From contig NZ_RDBO01000083.1 in assembly GCF_008120935.1 (NCBI RefSeq), positions 159,648-202,280 of the forward strand: DNA of 42,633 nucleotides, read 5' to 3'. This DNA is from Streptomyces sp. sk2.1. GTDB taxonomy: Bacteria; Actinomycetota; Actinomycetes; Streptomycetales; Streptomycetaceae. The position numbers and the translations under genes were made by a program. The notes beneath the pieces are model-generated. The model searched no databases. It worked only from the letters and a program-made list of their open reading frames with translations, and was not told where the DNA came from. This document shows positions 34,186-42,622 of this stretch, one piece after another. The stretch's first letter is position 1. Every line of letters begins with the position of its first letter.

Positions 34186-35310
34186 TCACACGTACCGTTC
34201 GAGGATCGACGACTCGGCCAGCCGGGACAGGCCCTCGCGCACGCTCCGGGCCCGCGCCTCGCCGACGCCGTCCACGGTCTGGAGGTCGTCCACGCTGGCG
34301 GCGAGCAGCTTCTGCAGGCCGCCGAAGTGCTCCACCAGCCGGTCGATGATCGCCCCGGGCAGCCGGGGCACCTTCGCCAACAACCGGAAACCGCGCGGCG
34401 AGACCGCCGAGTCCAGCGTCTCGGGCGAGCCGCTGTAGCCCAGCGCCCGTGCCACGACCGGGAGTTCGAGCAGCTCGGTGTGGGAGAGCGCGTCGAGCTC
34501 GGTCAGCGCCTCGGCGACCGTGCGGGAGCGCTTCGCGGTCGGCTCCGGCACGTAATCGCGCACGACCAGCTCGCGCTCCGGCTCGACGCCCGCGATCAAC
34601 TCGTCGAGCTGGAGCGAGAGAAGCCGGCCGTCGGTGCCCAGCTCGACCACGTACTCCGCGATCTCGGTCGCGATCCGGCGGACCATTTCGAGCCGTTGGG
34701 CGACGGCCGTGACGTCCCGGACCGTCACCAGGTCCTCGATCTCCAGCGCGGAGAGCGTGCCCGCGACCTCGTCGAGCCGGAGCTTGTACCGCTCCAGGGT
34801 GGCGAGCGCCTGGTTGGCGCGGGAGAGGATCGCGGCGGACTCCTCCAGGACCCGGCGCTCCCCGTCCACGTAGAGCGCGATCAGGCGCATCGACTGCGAG
34901 ACCGAGACGACCGGGAAGTTGCACTGCTTGGAGACCCGGTCCGCCGTGCGGTGGCGGGTGCCGGTCTCCTCGGTGGGGATGGAGGCGTCCGGGACCAGCT
35001 GCACGCCGGCCCGCAGGATCTTGGTCATGTCCTTGTCGAGGATCAGGGCTCCGTCGAGCTTGGCCAGCTCGCGCAGGCGCGTCGCGGTGAACTCCACGTC
35101 CAGCACGAATCCGCCGGTGCACATCGACTCGACGGTCTTGTCCATGCCGAGCACGATCAGCCCGCCGGTGTTGCCGCGGAGGATGCGCTCCAGGCCGTCC
35201 CGCAGCGCCATTCCGGGCGCGACGGCGCTCAGCGAGGCGCGCATCAGCGCCTCGTTACCGGTGCCTTGGCCGGACTTTCCGGGCGCTGCTGCCCGGTCGT
35301 TGGCTGCCAC
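34186..35310 (-). CDS. disA: DNA integrity scanning diadenylate cyclase DisA
   Basis: 374 residues from GTG 35310. Makes c-di-AMP from two ATP and halts on branched DNA. DAC domain: D86-G-A (LDGALIL) and R119-H-R-T-A catalytic motifs. Central helical spine about 150-290; C-terminal HhH domain (LLAASVDDLQTVDGVGEARARSVREGL) binds DNA. The C-terminus SSILERYV is family-typical. Separated from radA by 80 bp on the same strand, a conserved pairing in which RadA modulates DisA. Confidence 0.96.
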   Translation of the reverse strand: MAANDRAAAPGKSGQGTGNEALMRASLSAVAPGMALRDGLERILRGNTGGLIVLGMDKTVESMCTGGFVLDVEFTATRLRELAKLDGALILDKDMTKILRAGVQLVPDASIPTEETGTRHRTADRVSKQCNFPVVSVSQSMRLIALYVDGERRVLEESAAILSRANQALATLERYKLRLDEVAGTLSALEIEDLVTVRDVTAVAQRLEMVRRIATEIAEYVVELGTDGRLLSLQLDELIAGVEPERELVVRDYVPEPTAKRSRTVAEALTELDALSHTELLELPVVARALGYSGSPETLDSAVSPRGFRLLAKVPRLPGAIIDRLVEHFGGLQKLLAASVDDLQTVDGVGEARARSVREGLSRLAESSILERYV

Positions 35311-35390
35311 TGCACTCCTCCGGTCACAGGTTCGCGGTGCCCTTGCGTCCCTCGTTCCGTTCGTACGGACGGTCGAGACCAGGGCAAAGT

Positions 35391-36803
35391 CTACCGGCGC
35401 GCGTTCTCCTCCTGGGGGGCCTGTGCGCGGGACCGGCGCGGGAGGACCCTCAGCGCATCACCCATGTTGGCGACTTCTGTGACCTTCATACCGGCCGGGA
35501 CCTTGCCCGGGTCGGTCGGGACCAGCGCGTGCGTGAAGCCCAGCCGGTGCGCCTCGGCCAGCCTGCGCTGGACCCCCGTGACCCGTCTGACCTCGCCCGC
35601 GAGGCCCACTTCGCCGATCGCCACGAGGTTCTTGGGCAGGGGGGTGTCGCTTGCCGCGCTGGCCAGTGCCAGCGCGACCGCGAGGTCCGCCGCGGGCTCG
35701 GAGAGCTTCACGCCGCCGACCGTCGCGCTGTAGATGTCCCGCTTGCCGAGCGCGCTGATCCGGCCGCGCTGCTCCAGCACGGCGAGCATCATCGACACCC
35801 GGGACGTCTCCAGGCCCGAGGTGGTGCGCCGGGGCGAGGGGATCTGGGAATCGACCGTCAGCGCCTGCACTTCGGCGACCAGCGGGCGCTTGCCCTCCAG
35901 GGTGACGGTGAGGCAGGTGCCGGGCACGGGCTCGTCGCGCCGGGTGAGGAAGAGGCCGGAGGGGTCGGCGAGGCCGGTGATGCCCTCGTCGTGCAGTTCG
36001 AAGCAGCCGACCTCGTCGGTCGCGCCGTACCTGTTCTTGACGCCGCGCACGAGCCGCAGGCGGGCGTGGCGGTCGCCCTCGAAGGACAGCACCACGTCCA
36101 CGAGGTGCTCCAGCAGCCGGGGGCCCGCGATCGCCCCGTCCTTGGTGACGTGACCGACCAGCAGCGTGGACATGCCGCGTTCCTTGGAGGCCCGGATGAG
36201 GGCCCCGGCGACCTCCCGGACCTGCGCCATGCCGCCCGGCGCCCCGTCGATCTCGGGCGACGCGACGGTCTGCACGGAGTCGAGGACGAGGAGCGAGGGC
36301 TTGACCGCGTCCAGATGACCGAGGACGGCGGACAGGTCCGTCTCCGCGGCGAGGTAGAGGTGGTCGTTGATCGCCCGGATCCGGTCGGCGCGCAGCCGCA
36401 CCTGGCTCGCGGACTCCTCGGCCGTGACGTAGAGCGTGCGGTGGTCGTCGCTCGCCGCCTTCGCGGCGACGTCCAGCAGCAGCGTCGACTTGCCGACGCC
36501 CGGCTCGCCCGCCAGGAGCACCACGGCCCCGGGCACGAGGCCGCCGCCGAGCACCCGGTCCAGCTCGCCGACGCCGGTCGACCTGGCGGTGGCCTGCCGG
36601 CTGTCGACCTGGCCGATGGGGAGCGCGGCGGCACTGACCCGGCCTGCCGCGGTGGTCCGCACGGCGGGGGCGCCGCCGAACTCCTCGACCGTCCCCCACG
36701 CCTGGCATTCGGGGCAACGGCCGAGCCATTTGGCGGTCGTCCAGCCGCACTCGGTGCAGCGGTAGGACGGCCGGTCCTTCGCGGATTTCGTACGGGCAGC
36801 CAT
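35391..36803 (-). CDS. radA: DNA repair protein RadA (Sms)
   Basis: 470 residues from ATG 36803. Zinc finger C16-x2-C19-x10-C30-x2-C33; RecA-like ATPase with Walker A GEPGVGKS at 99-106 and LLVLDSVQT; RadA-specific KNRYG at 256-260; Lon-type C-terminal domain (EPAADLAVALALASAASDTPLPKN ... VGLAGEVRRV). It promotes branch migration in recombination repair and is transcribed just ahead of disA. Confidence 0.96.
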   Translation of the reverse strand: MAARTKSAKDRPSYRCTECGWTTAKWLGRCPECQAWGTVEEFGGAPAVRTTAAGRVSAAALPIGQVDSRQATARSTGVGELDRVLGGGLVPGAVVLLAGEPGVGKSTLLLDVAAKAASDDHRTLYVTAEESASQVRLRADRIRAINDHLYLAAETDLSAVLGHLDAVKPSLLVLDSVQTVASPEIDGAPGGMAQVREVAGALIRASKERGMSTLLVGHVTKDGAIAGPRLLEHLVDVVLSFEGDRHARLRLVRGVKNRYGATDEVGCFELHDEGITGLADPSGLFLTRRDEPVPGTCLTVTLEGKRPLVAEVQALTVDSQIPSPRRTTSGLETSRVSMMLAVLEQRGRISALGKRDIYSATVGGVKLSEPAADLAVALALASAASDTPLPKNLVAIGEVGLAGEVRRVTGVQRRLAEAHRLGFTHALVPTDPGKVPAGMKVTEVANMGDALRVLPRRSRAQAPQEENARR

Positions 36804-37074
36804 GTCGCAACCGTATAGGTGGGGTCCGACAGTCCCGCGGTCCCGCCGGGTGCCGCCGTCGGCCGGGAGCCGCCGGAGGCCGGCCGGCGCGGGGGAAACG
36901 GACGCTCCGGCGCGGGTGGACGTGCGCCCCGGAGCGGACGGATGCGGGCTCCGGCGCGGGCGGGTGCGCGCTCCGGAGCCGCTCGGCTTCGGCGGAATGA
37001 GGTATTCCTGTCCCCTTTCGAGGGATACGTTCACCCGTAAGGGTTAAAACTGCCGAAGGGTGGCCAAAGGTGTG

Positions 37075-37099
37075 CCTTGCGCTGCCTACGGTCGCAAGG
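37075..37099 (+). promoter_or_regulatory. hairpin abutting the start of the sigma-like gene
   Basis: CCTTGCG (37075-37081) and CGCAAGG (37093-37099) form a perfect 7-bp inverted repeat ending on the first base of the GTG start. The gene lacks any other ribosome site; the only AAGG is inside the right arm. Also upstream is the palindrome GGAAT-GAGGT-ATTCC (36994-37008). Confidence 0.45.
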
Positions 37100-39075
37100 T
37101 GACGAGCAGCAGTCTGGAGCCACCCACACATACCACCGGCGCACACCGGGCGAGGCACGGTGCGCCCCACCGCTCGACGCACTCCTCGCCATGCCACCCG
37201 CCCGCTCGTTACGAACCGCATCTCGACGGCCTGTTCACCTACTGCCTCTCCGTGCTCTGCGACCACGACGCCGCCACCGAGGCGCTCGGCGGGGTGCTCG
37301 CGATCGCGGAGCGACAGGAGAGCCGGTGCCCGGCGGGCGAGGAGGAACGTAAATCCTGGCTGTACGCCCTGGCCAGGTGGATGTGCATGCGCAGGCTCGC
37401 CGAGCAGAAGCAGGACAGCAGGCCGCACCGGCACAAGGCCGGGAAGCGGCCGGGGCGGCTGCCGGCGCAGCAGGAGACGAAGGGGGCGGGCGGTCCGCCC
37501 GGCAAGCAGCCGGGCGGCTCCCCGGCCAAGCAGCCGGGCGGTACGGCCGCCCCGGGGGCGCGCACCGGACGCCGCACGCCCCCGGCCACCGTCGCGAAGA
37601 ACCCCGCCGCCCCCCTCGTGCCGGCCGGCGCGCAGGGCGGCCCCGGGCGCGTTCCCGAGTCCGACGCCGCCGCCGAGGCGCACCGCCGCGAACTCGCCCA
37701 GCTGGCCTGGCCCGAGGCCGCGGGCACCACCCCCGAGCAGCGCGAGGCGCTCGAACTCGCGGTGCGCCACCGCCTCGCCCCGCGCGCCGTCGCCTCCGTC
37801 CTGGGCCTCGCCCCGGCGGCCGCCCGCGAGCTGCTGGCCGCAGCGGCCTGCGAGGTGGAACGCACCCGCGCCGCCCTCGCCGTCGCCGAGACCGGCGACT
37901 GCCCGCTCGTCGCCCGGCTCACCGGCGATCGCCGCGTCCTGCTCTCCGCCACCCTGCGCCGCGAGCTCGTCCGGCACGTCGACGACTGCCCCCGTTGCCG
38001 CAGGGCCGCCGAGCGGGCCGGTGCCCGGGGGCCGTGGCCGGGAGCCGCGGTCGCCCAGGCCGCCGCGCTGCCGGTCGTCGAGGCGCCCCGGCCCTCCGCG
38101 TACGTCGCGCTGGCGCACGCCCGGCGCAACCGCTCGGGCGGCCCGCGGTTCGACCGGGCGGGCTTCCCCATGGACCCGAAGGACCACGCCGCGCGTCGGG
38201 ACCGGCTGCGGGCCAGGGTCGTCACGACGACGGTGGTCGCGACGGTCGTCGCGGCCCCGATGATCGCGCTGTGGACGGCCTACCGGGGCGCGCCGCAGAC
38301 CGGCGAGGGGCACGACGGCTCGTCGGTCGCCGCCACCGAGACCGACGCCCGGCACGACGACGCCCCGGGCGGCCGCTACGAGAACGCGGGCAACGCCCGG
38401 CCCCGGCCCGACGCCCGTTTCGAGGACGGCCGGGCCCCGGACGTCTCGGCGGAGGTGGTCAGCGCGGGCCGGGACGGTGCCGGCGGGCTCACCGTCGAGG
38501 CCCGCTCGTCCGGCGGCACGACCCTGATCCGGCTGACCGCGTCGGGCGGTGCCCCCGTCGCCTGGTCGGCCCGCCCCGACGTGTCCTGGCTGGGCCTGAG
38601 CCGTTACTCGGGCACGCTCGCCGCGGGCGAGAGCGTCACGGTCCGCGTCCTCGTGGACCACCGGCGGGAGCCGTCCGGCCCGTGGAGCGCGCGGGTCGAA
38701 CTCGCCCCGTCGGGGGCCGCGGTGGTGATCCGGGGGCACGGGACGGCGGAGCCGTCGCCCGGCGGACCCGGCCCGGCCGAACCCTCCGTGACCCCCGGCC
38801 CGTCCGTCCCGCCCACGTCCTCGCCGCGGCCCACGCAGTCGACCGGGCCGACCCCCGGCCCCAGCGACACCGCACCGTCGCCGACCGACCCGGGCCCGGT
38901 CGCGTCCTCACGCCCGTACGGTCACGCCGTCACGCCGTCACGCCGTCATGCCGGATCGACCGGGTCCGCCGGGTGCGGGGCCATCGGCAGGAGCGCGGAC
39001 AGGCGCTCCTCGCACAGCTCGACCAGGCGGGCGTACGCCTTCTTGCCCATCAGCTCGACGAGTTCGGGGCGGTAG
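37099..39075 (+). CDS. ECF-sigma-like / zinc-finger / TM / BACON-like fusion protein
   Basis: 658 residues from GTG 37099. Residues 38-104 resemble ECF sigma region 2 (YEPHLDGLFTYCLSVLCDHDAATEALGGVL ... SWLYALARWMCMRRLAEQ). After a long Pro/Gly/Lys linker, residues 211-261 resemble region 4 (TPEQREALELAVRHRLAPRAVASVLGLAPAAARELL). Residues 285-303 hold H293-x3-C297-x2-C300, the zinc-binding anti-sigma motif. TM at 373-395; extracytoplasmic BACON-like beta domain at about 466-548 and a Pro/Ser/Thr tail. The last 44 residues lie antisense to the next gene and look non-native; an 8-bp repeat at 38923-38946 just before them may have shifted the frame. A self-tethered sigma factor is inferred. Confidence 0.8.
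   Translation: MTSSSLEPPTHTTGAHRARHGAPHRSTHSSPCHPPARYEPHLDGLFTYCLSVLCDHDAATEALGGVLAIAERQESRCPAGEEERKSWLYALARWMCMRRLAEQKQDSRPHRHKAGKRPGRLPAQQETKGAGGPPGKQPGGSPAKQPGGTAAPGARTGRRTPPATVAKNPAAPLVPAGAQGGPGRVPESDAAAEAHRRELAQLAWPEAAGTTPEQREALELAVRHRLAPRAVASVLGLAPAAARELLAAAACEVERTRAALAVAETGDCPLVARLTGDRRVLLSATLRRELVRHVDDCPRCRRAAERAGARGPWPGAAVAQAAALPVVEAPRPSAYVALAHARRNRSGGPRFDRAGFPMDPKDHAARRDRLRARVVTTTVVATVVAAPMIALWTAYRGAPQTGEGHDGSSVAATETDARHDDAPGGRYENAGNARPRPDARFEDGRAPDVSAEVVSAGRDGAGGLTVEARSSGGTTLIRLTASGGAPVAWSARPDVSWLGLSRYSGTLAAGESVTVRVLVDHRREPSGPWSARVELAPSGAAVVIRGHGTAEPSPGGPGPAEPSVTPGPSVPPTSSPRPTQSTGPTPGPSDTAPSPTDPGPVASSRPYGHAVTPSRRHAGSTGSAGCGAIGRSADRRSSHSSTRRAYAFLPISSTSSGR
38923..38946. repeat. CACGCCGT octamer, three units at convergent gene ends
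   Basis: Three exact 8-bp units (38923-38930, 38931-38938, 38939-38946) then CATGCCGG. The array touches the stop codon of the minus-strand gene (38946-38948) and lies in the tail of the plus-strand gene. The unit length is not a multiple of three, so copy changes shift the reading frame. Confidence 0.9.
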
Positions 39076-39794
39076 GACACGTAGACCGGCTCCCCGGCGC
39101 CGTGCGCGGAGGTCGCCGACGTGCACCACCAGTGCAGGTCGTGGCCGCCCGGACCCCAGCCCCTGCGGTCGTACTCGCCGATCGACACCTGGAGCACCCG
39201 GGTGTCGTCGGGCCGGTCGATCCAGTCGTACGTGCGCCGGATCGGCAGCTGCCAGCAGACGTCCGGCTTGGTCTCCAGGGGCTCCCGCCCCTCCCGCAGC
39301 GCCAGGATGTGCAGCGAACAGCCCGCGCCCGCCGCGAAGCCGGGGCGGTTCTGGAAGATGCAGGAGCCCTCCCAGCGCCGCGTCTGGCGTTCCCCGTCGT
39401 CGTCGACCTGGACCCAGCCCGTCTCCGTGCCGACGTCGTGGAACTGCCACAGCTCGGGGGTCAGCCGCGCGACGTGGCCCGCCACCCGCTCCTCGTCGCC
39501 CTCGTCCGAGAAGTGCGCGCCCAGCGTGCAGCACCCGTCGTCCGCGCGCCCCGCCTGGATGCCCTGGCAGCCGCTGCCGAAGATGCAGGTCCACCTGGAG
39601 GTCAGCCAGGTCAGGTCGCAGCGGAAGATCTGTTCGTCGTCCGCGGGGTCCGGGAACTCGACCCAGGCGCGCGCGAAATCGATCCCCTTCTCGTCCCCGA
39701 CCCGGTCCGGCCCGTTCACTTCCTGCCGCATCTCCTGCTTCGTTCTCTGCTTCTTCGTGTTTTTGCCCGGCTTCGCCTTTTTCGTCTTTGGCAC
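38946..39794 (-). CDS. Cys-rich hypothetical protein, Lys-rich N-terminus
   Basis: 282 residues from GTG 39794 (ATG further in, at MRQEVNGPDR, is an alternative). The first 25 residues are almost all Lys/Thr/Gln. The body has nine or more Cys: FRCDLTWLTSRWTC, FGSGCQGI, DDGCCTLGAHF, GSCIFQNR, AGAGCSLH, DVCWQLP, WWCTSA. Their spacing recalls the CxxxCxx..CC clusters of YkgJ-like metal proteins, but I do not recognise the exact family. Conserved Trp/His around the Cys suggest a zinc or iron-sulphur protein. No signal peptide, so cytoplasmic. Confidence 0.75.
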   Translation of the reverse strand: MPKTKKAKPGKNTKKQRTKQEMRQEVNGPDRVGDEKGIDFARAWVEFPDPADDEQIFRCDLTWLTSRWTCIFGSGCQGIQAGRADDGCCTLGAHFSDEGDEERVAGHVARLTPELWQFHDVGTETGWVQVDDDGERQTRRWEGSCIFQNRPGFAAGAGCSLHILALREGREPLETKPDVCWQLPIRRTYDWIDRPDDTRVLQVSIGEYDRRGWGPGGHDLHWWCTSATSAHGAGEPVYVSYRPELVELMGKKAYARLVELCEERLSALLPMAPHPADPVDPA

Positions 39795-39807
39795 GCGCCA
39801 AGGGTAA

Positions 39808-39965
39808 GGCCGACCGGCAATCGGGAGGTGGGAGAAGGGGCGGAGCCGGGTGCGTGCAGATGCGAGGCGGAGGATCGAGGCAACGCGGAGCGTTGTTGAT
39901 CGACGACAACGCCGCAGATGTGCGTGCCCGGCCCCGCGATGCCGCCTCCCGATTGTCGGTCGGCC
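39808..39965 (+). ncRNA. 158-bp imperfect palindrome, possible structured leader RNA of ppx
   Basis: Outer arms 39808-39831 and 39942-39965 pair at 24 of 24 positions if two G-U wobbles are allowed on the plus-strand RNA (22 of 24 as DNA). Inside, GGGGC (39837-39841) can pair with GCCCC and CGGGTGCGTGCA with a wobble-rich partner near 39917-39931, and CAACGC-GGA-GCGTTG caps a central stem. It ends 30 bp before the ppx ATG, in the divergent promoter region 39795-39995. Alternatives: a MITE-like mobile repeat or a cruciform operator. Confidence 0.45.
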
Positions 39966-39995
39966 CGGGTCCGCGGGGCCGGTAGCGTTCCGGGT

Positions 39996-40961
39996 ATGAG
40001 ACTCGGAGTCCTCGACGTGGGTTCGAACACGGTGCATCTGCTGGTGGTGGACGCGCATCCCGGTGCCCGCCCCCTGCCCGCGCACTCGCACAAGGCGGAA
40101 CTGCGCCTGGCCGAACTCCTCGACGGGGACGGGGCGATCGGGCCCGAGGGCGTGGACCGGCTGGTGGCGACGATCACCGACGCGCTCCAGGCCGCCGAGG
40201 ACAAGGGGTGCGAGGACGTCCTGCCGTTCGCCACGTCCGCGGTGCGCGAGGCGAGCAACGTCGACCAGGTACTGGCCCGGGTGCGCGACGAGACGGGCGT
40301 CGAACTCACCGTCCTCAGCGGAGCGGAGGAGGCCCGGCTCACCTTCCTCGCCGCCCGCCGCTGGTACGGCTGGTCGTCGGGGCGGCTGCTGGTGCTGGAC
40401 ATCGGGGGCGGTTCGCTGGAGATCGCCTACGGCATGGACGAGGAGCCGACCGCCGCGGTGTCGCTGCCGCTCGGGGCCGGCCGGCTCACCGCCGGATGGC
40501 TGCCGGGGGACCCGCCGGACCCGGCGGAGGTGAAGGCGCTGCGCCGCCACGTGCGGGCCGGCATCGCCCGCAGCGTCGGGGAGTTCACCCGCCTCGGCCG
40601 CCCGGACCACGTCGTGGCCACGTCCAAGACCTTCAAGCAGCTCGCCAGGATCGCGGGCGCCGCGCGCTCCACCGAGGGCCTGTACGTGCAGCGCGGCCTC
40701 ACCCGCAAGGCGCTGGAGGACTGGGTGCCGAAGCTGGCGACGATGACCGTCGAGCAGCGGAGCACCCTGCCCGGCGTCTCCGAGGGCCGCGCCGGACAAC
40801 TGCTCGCCGGGGCGCTGGTCGCCGAGGGGGCCATGGACCTGTTCGGGGTCGAGGAGCTGGAGATCTGCCCCTGGGCGCTGCGCGAGGGCGTCATCCTGCG
40901 CCGCCTGGACCACCTGCCGGCGGAACGGGCCGCGCTGGGCCGAGCGGGGGCGCCGGGCTGA
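39996..40961 (+). CDS. ppx: Ppx/GppA exopolyphosphatase-family phosphatase
   Basis: 321 residues from ATG 39996. ASKHA-fold: LGVLDVGSNTVHLLVVD (phosphate-1), ATSAVREASN, VLSGAEEARLTF, LVLDIGGGSLEI (phosphate-2) and VATSKTFKQLARI. Short single-core type, as in actinobacterial Ppx1/Ppx2, without the C-terminal HD domain of E. coli Ppx. It hydrolyses polyphosphate or pppGpp. The end of the gene, including the stop, is duplicated just downstream. Confidence 0.93.
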   Translation: MRLGVLDVGSNTVHLLVVDAHPGARPLPAHSHKAELRLAELLDGDGAIGPEGVDRLVATITDALQAAEDKGCEDVLPFATSAVREASNVDQVLARVRDETGVELTVLSGAEEARLTFLAARRWYGWSSGRLLVLDIGGGSLEIAYGMDEEPTAAVSLPLGAGRLTAGWLPGDPPDPAEVKALRRHVRAGIARSVGEFTRLGRPDHVVATSKTFKQLARIAGAARSTEGLYVQRGLTRKALEDWVPKLATMTVEQRSTLPGVSEGRAGQLLAGALVAEGAMDLFGVEELEICPWALREGVILRRLDHLPAERAALGRAGAPG

Positions 40962-41005
40962 TCGGGGGCGTGGAGCCGAGCGGGGCGCCGGGCTGATCGG
41001 GGGCG
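40940..41005. repeat. 31-bp direct repeat duplicating the ppx stop region
   Basis: 40940-40970 (31 bp, contains the TGA stop) and 40976-41005 (30 bp) differ by a single missing G. They are separated by 5 bp. Confidence 0.92.
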
Positions 41006-41171
41006 CGCCGGTCGCGGACGAAGGACCCGTACGGAACCCGGTCCGGGACCGTGCGGAGGACCGCCCCGCAGGCCGGGCCGGAGCCCGTGCGGGAGGCGGT
41101 CCCGGGGGCCGTGCGGCGGCCGGAATCCGTCGGATGGCCCTTCTCACTTTCCGCCCGGGACCCTCGGTCCG

Positions 41172-41191
41172 GCGTACGGCTGCCCGTACGC
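41172..41191 (+). promoter_or_regulatory. perfect palindrome before the isomerase start
   Basis: GCGTACGG-CTGC-CCGTACGC, 8-bp arms, ends 7 bp before the GTG at 41199. No ribosome site is seen there. It may be an operator for the TetR encoded in the same transcript, or a translational hairpin. Confidence 0.4.
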
Positions 41192-41198
41192 TGTTCCA

Positions 41199-42026
41199 GT
41201 GGCAGAACCAGTGGTGCGCATCCCGGATGCGAAGGTCGCCCTGTCGACGGCCTCCGTCTACCCGGAGTCGACGGCGACGGCCTTCGAGATCGCCGCGCGT
41301 CTCGGTTACGACGGTGTCGAGGTCATGGTGTGGACCGATCCGGTCAGCCAGGACATCGAGGCGCTGCGCAGGCTCTCGGACCACCACGGGGTACCGATCC
41401 TCGCCGTCCACGCGCCCTGCCTGCTGATCACCCAGCGCGTCTGGTCCACCGATCCGTGGGTGAAGCTCCAGCGGGCCCGGAACGCCGCGGAGAAGCTGGG
41501 GGCGACGACCGTGGTCGTCCACCCGCCGTTCCGTTGGCAGCGCAACTACGCGCGCGACTTCGTCAACGGGATCTGGCGCATGGCCGACGAGACCGACGTG
41601 CGGTTCGCCGTCGAGAACATGTACCCGTGGCGCTACCGGGACCGCGAGATGCTCGCGTACGCCCCCGACTGGGACGTCACCAACAACGACTACCGCCACT
41701 TCACCGTGGACCTCTCGCACACCGCGACGGCCCGCACCGACGGCATGGCCATGGTCGAGCGGATGGGCGACCGCCTCGCCCACATCCACCTCGCCGACGG
41801 CAAGGGCTCCAACAAGGACGAGCACCTCGTGCCCGGCCGGGGCGACCAGCCCTGCGCCGAACTCCTGGAGCACCTGGCCCGCACCGGCTTCGACGGCCAC
41901 GTCGTCATCGAGGTCAACACCCGCCGCGCCATGTCCACCGCCGAACGCGAGGCCGACCTGGCGGAGGCCCTCGCCTTCACCCGGCTCCACCTGGCGTCGT
42001 CCCCGGACCGGGCGCCGCGCCCGTGA
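41199..42026 (+). CDS. sugar phosphate isomerase/epimerase-family TIM barrel protein
   Basis: 275 residues from GTG 41199. AP-endonuclease-2-type TIM barrel: VALSTASVYPES, LGYDGVEVMVWTDPVSQDIEAL, ILAVHAPCLL (metal His), FAVENMYPW (metal Glu), FTVDLSHTA, HIHLADGKGSNKDEHLVPGRGD and VVIEVNTRRA. The metal ligands expected for xylose-isomerase-like folds are present. The substrate is unknown. Stop and the following TetR start overlap by 4 bp, so the two are translated together. Confidence 0.9.
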   Translation: MAEPVVRIPDAKVALSTASVYPESTATAFEIAARLGYDGVEVMVWTDPVSQDIEALRRLSDHHGVPILAVHAPCLLITQRVWSTDPWVKLQRARNAAEKLGATTVVVHPPFRWQRNYARDFVNGIWRMADETDVRFAVENMYPWRYRDREMLAYAPDWDVTNNDYRHFTVDLSHTATARTDGMAMVERMGDRLAHIHLADGKGSNKDEHLVPGRGDQPCAELLEHLARTGFDGHVVIEVNTRRAMSTAEREADLAEALAFTRLHLASSPDRAPRP

Positions 42027-42622
42027 CCGACGGCCCCAAGCGCCGCGGCCGTCCCTCCCGCACCACCGGCCCCGACGCGCGCACCCGCATCCTCGACGCG
42101 GCCCGCACCGAATTCGCGGAGCGCGGCTACGACAGGACGTCGATCCGGGGCGTCGCCAGGGCGGCGGGCGTGGATTCCGCCCTGGTCCACCACTACTTCG
42201 GCACGAAGGACGAGGTCTTCGCCGCCGCCGTCGAGCTCTCCTTCGAACCGGCCCTGGTGATCCCGGCGGTCCTGGGCGAGGGCACGGACGGCCTGGGGGA
42301 GCGGCTGGCCCGCTACTTCCTCTCCGTGTGGGAGAACCCGGCGTCCAGGGCCCCGCTGCTGGCGATCATGCGGTCCGCGCTGACGCACGAGGCGGCGGCG
42401 AAGGTGCTGCGGGGCTTCGTGCTGCGCCGGCTCCTGGAGCGCGTGGCGGAGGAGCTGGACGTACCGGACGCCACGTTCCGCGCGGAGCTGGCGGCCTCGC
42501 ACATGATCGGGATCGTCATGCTGCGGTACGTGCTCCGGACGGAGCCGCTGGCGTCGGCGCCGCCCGAGAGGATCGTCGAGATGGTCGCGCCGACGCTCCA
42601 GCGCTATCTGACGGAGACCTGA
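42023..42622 (+). CDS. TetR-family transcriptional regulator
   Basis: 199 residues from GTG 42023 (GTGA overlap with the isomerase-like gene). Basic start KRRGRPSRTTGPDARTRIL, HTH EFAERGYDRTSIRGVARAAGVDSALVHHYFGTKDEVF, then a helical ligand domain with the C-terminal TetR_C form HMIGIVMLRYVLRTEPLAS. Operon position suggests it controls the upstream gene or a nearby target, but no direct evidence. Confidence 0.92.
   Translation: MTDGPKRRGRPSRTTGPDARTRILDAARTEFAERGYDRTSIRGVARAAGVDSALVHHYFGTKDEVFAAAVELSFEPALVIPAVLGEGTDGLGERLARYFLSVWENPASRAPLLAIMRSALTHEAAAKVLRGFVLRRLLERVAEELDVPDATFRAELAASHMIGIVMLRYVLRTEPLASAPPERIVEMVAPTLQRYLTET

Noticed and set aside
35458..38739. Minus-strand open frame of over 1000 codons across radA and the fusion gene
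   Set aside because: Out of frame with radA and antisense to the sigma-like gene; Arg-rich and repetitive.
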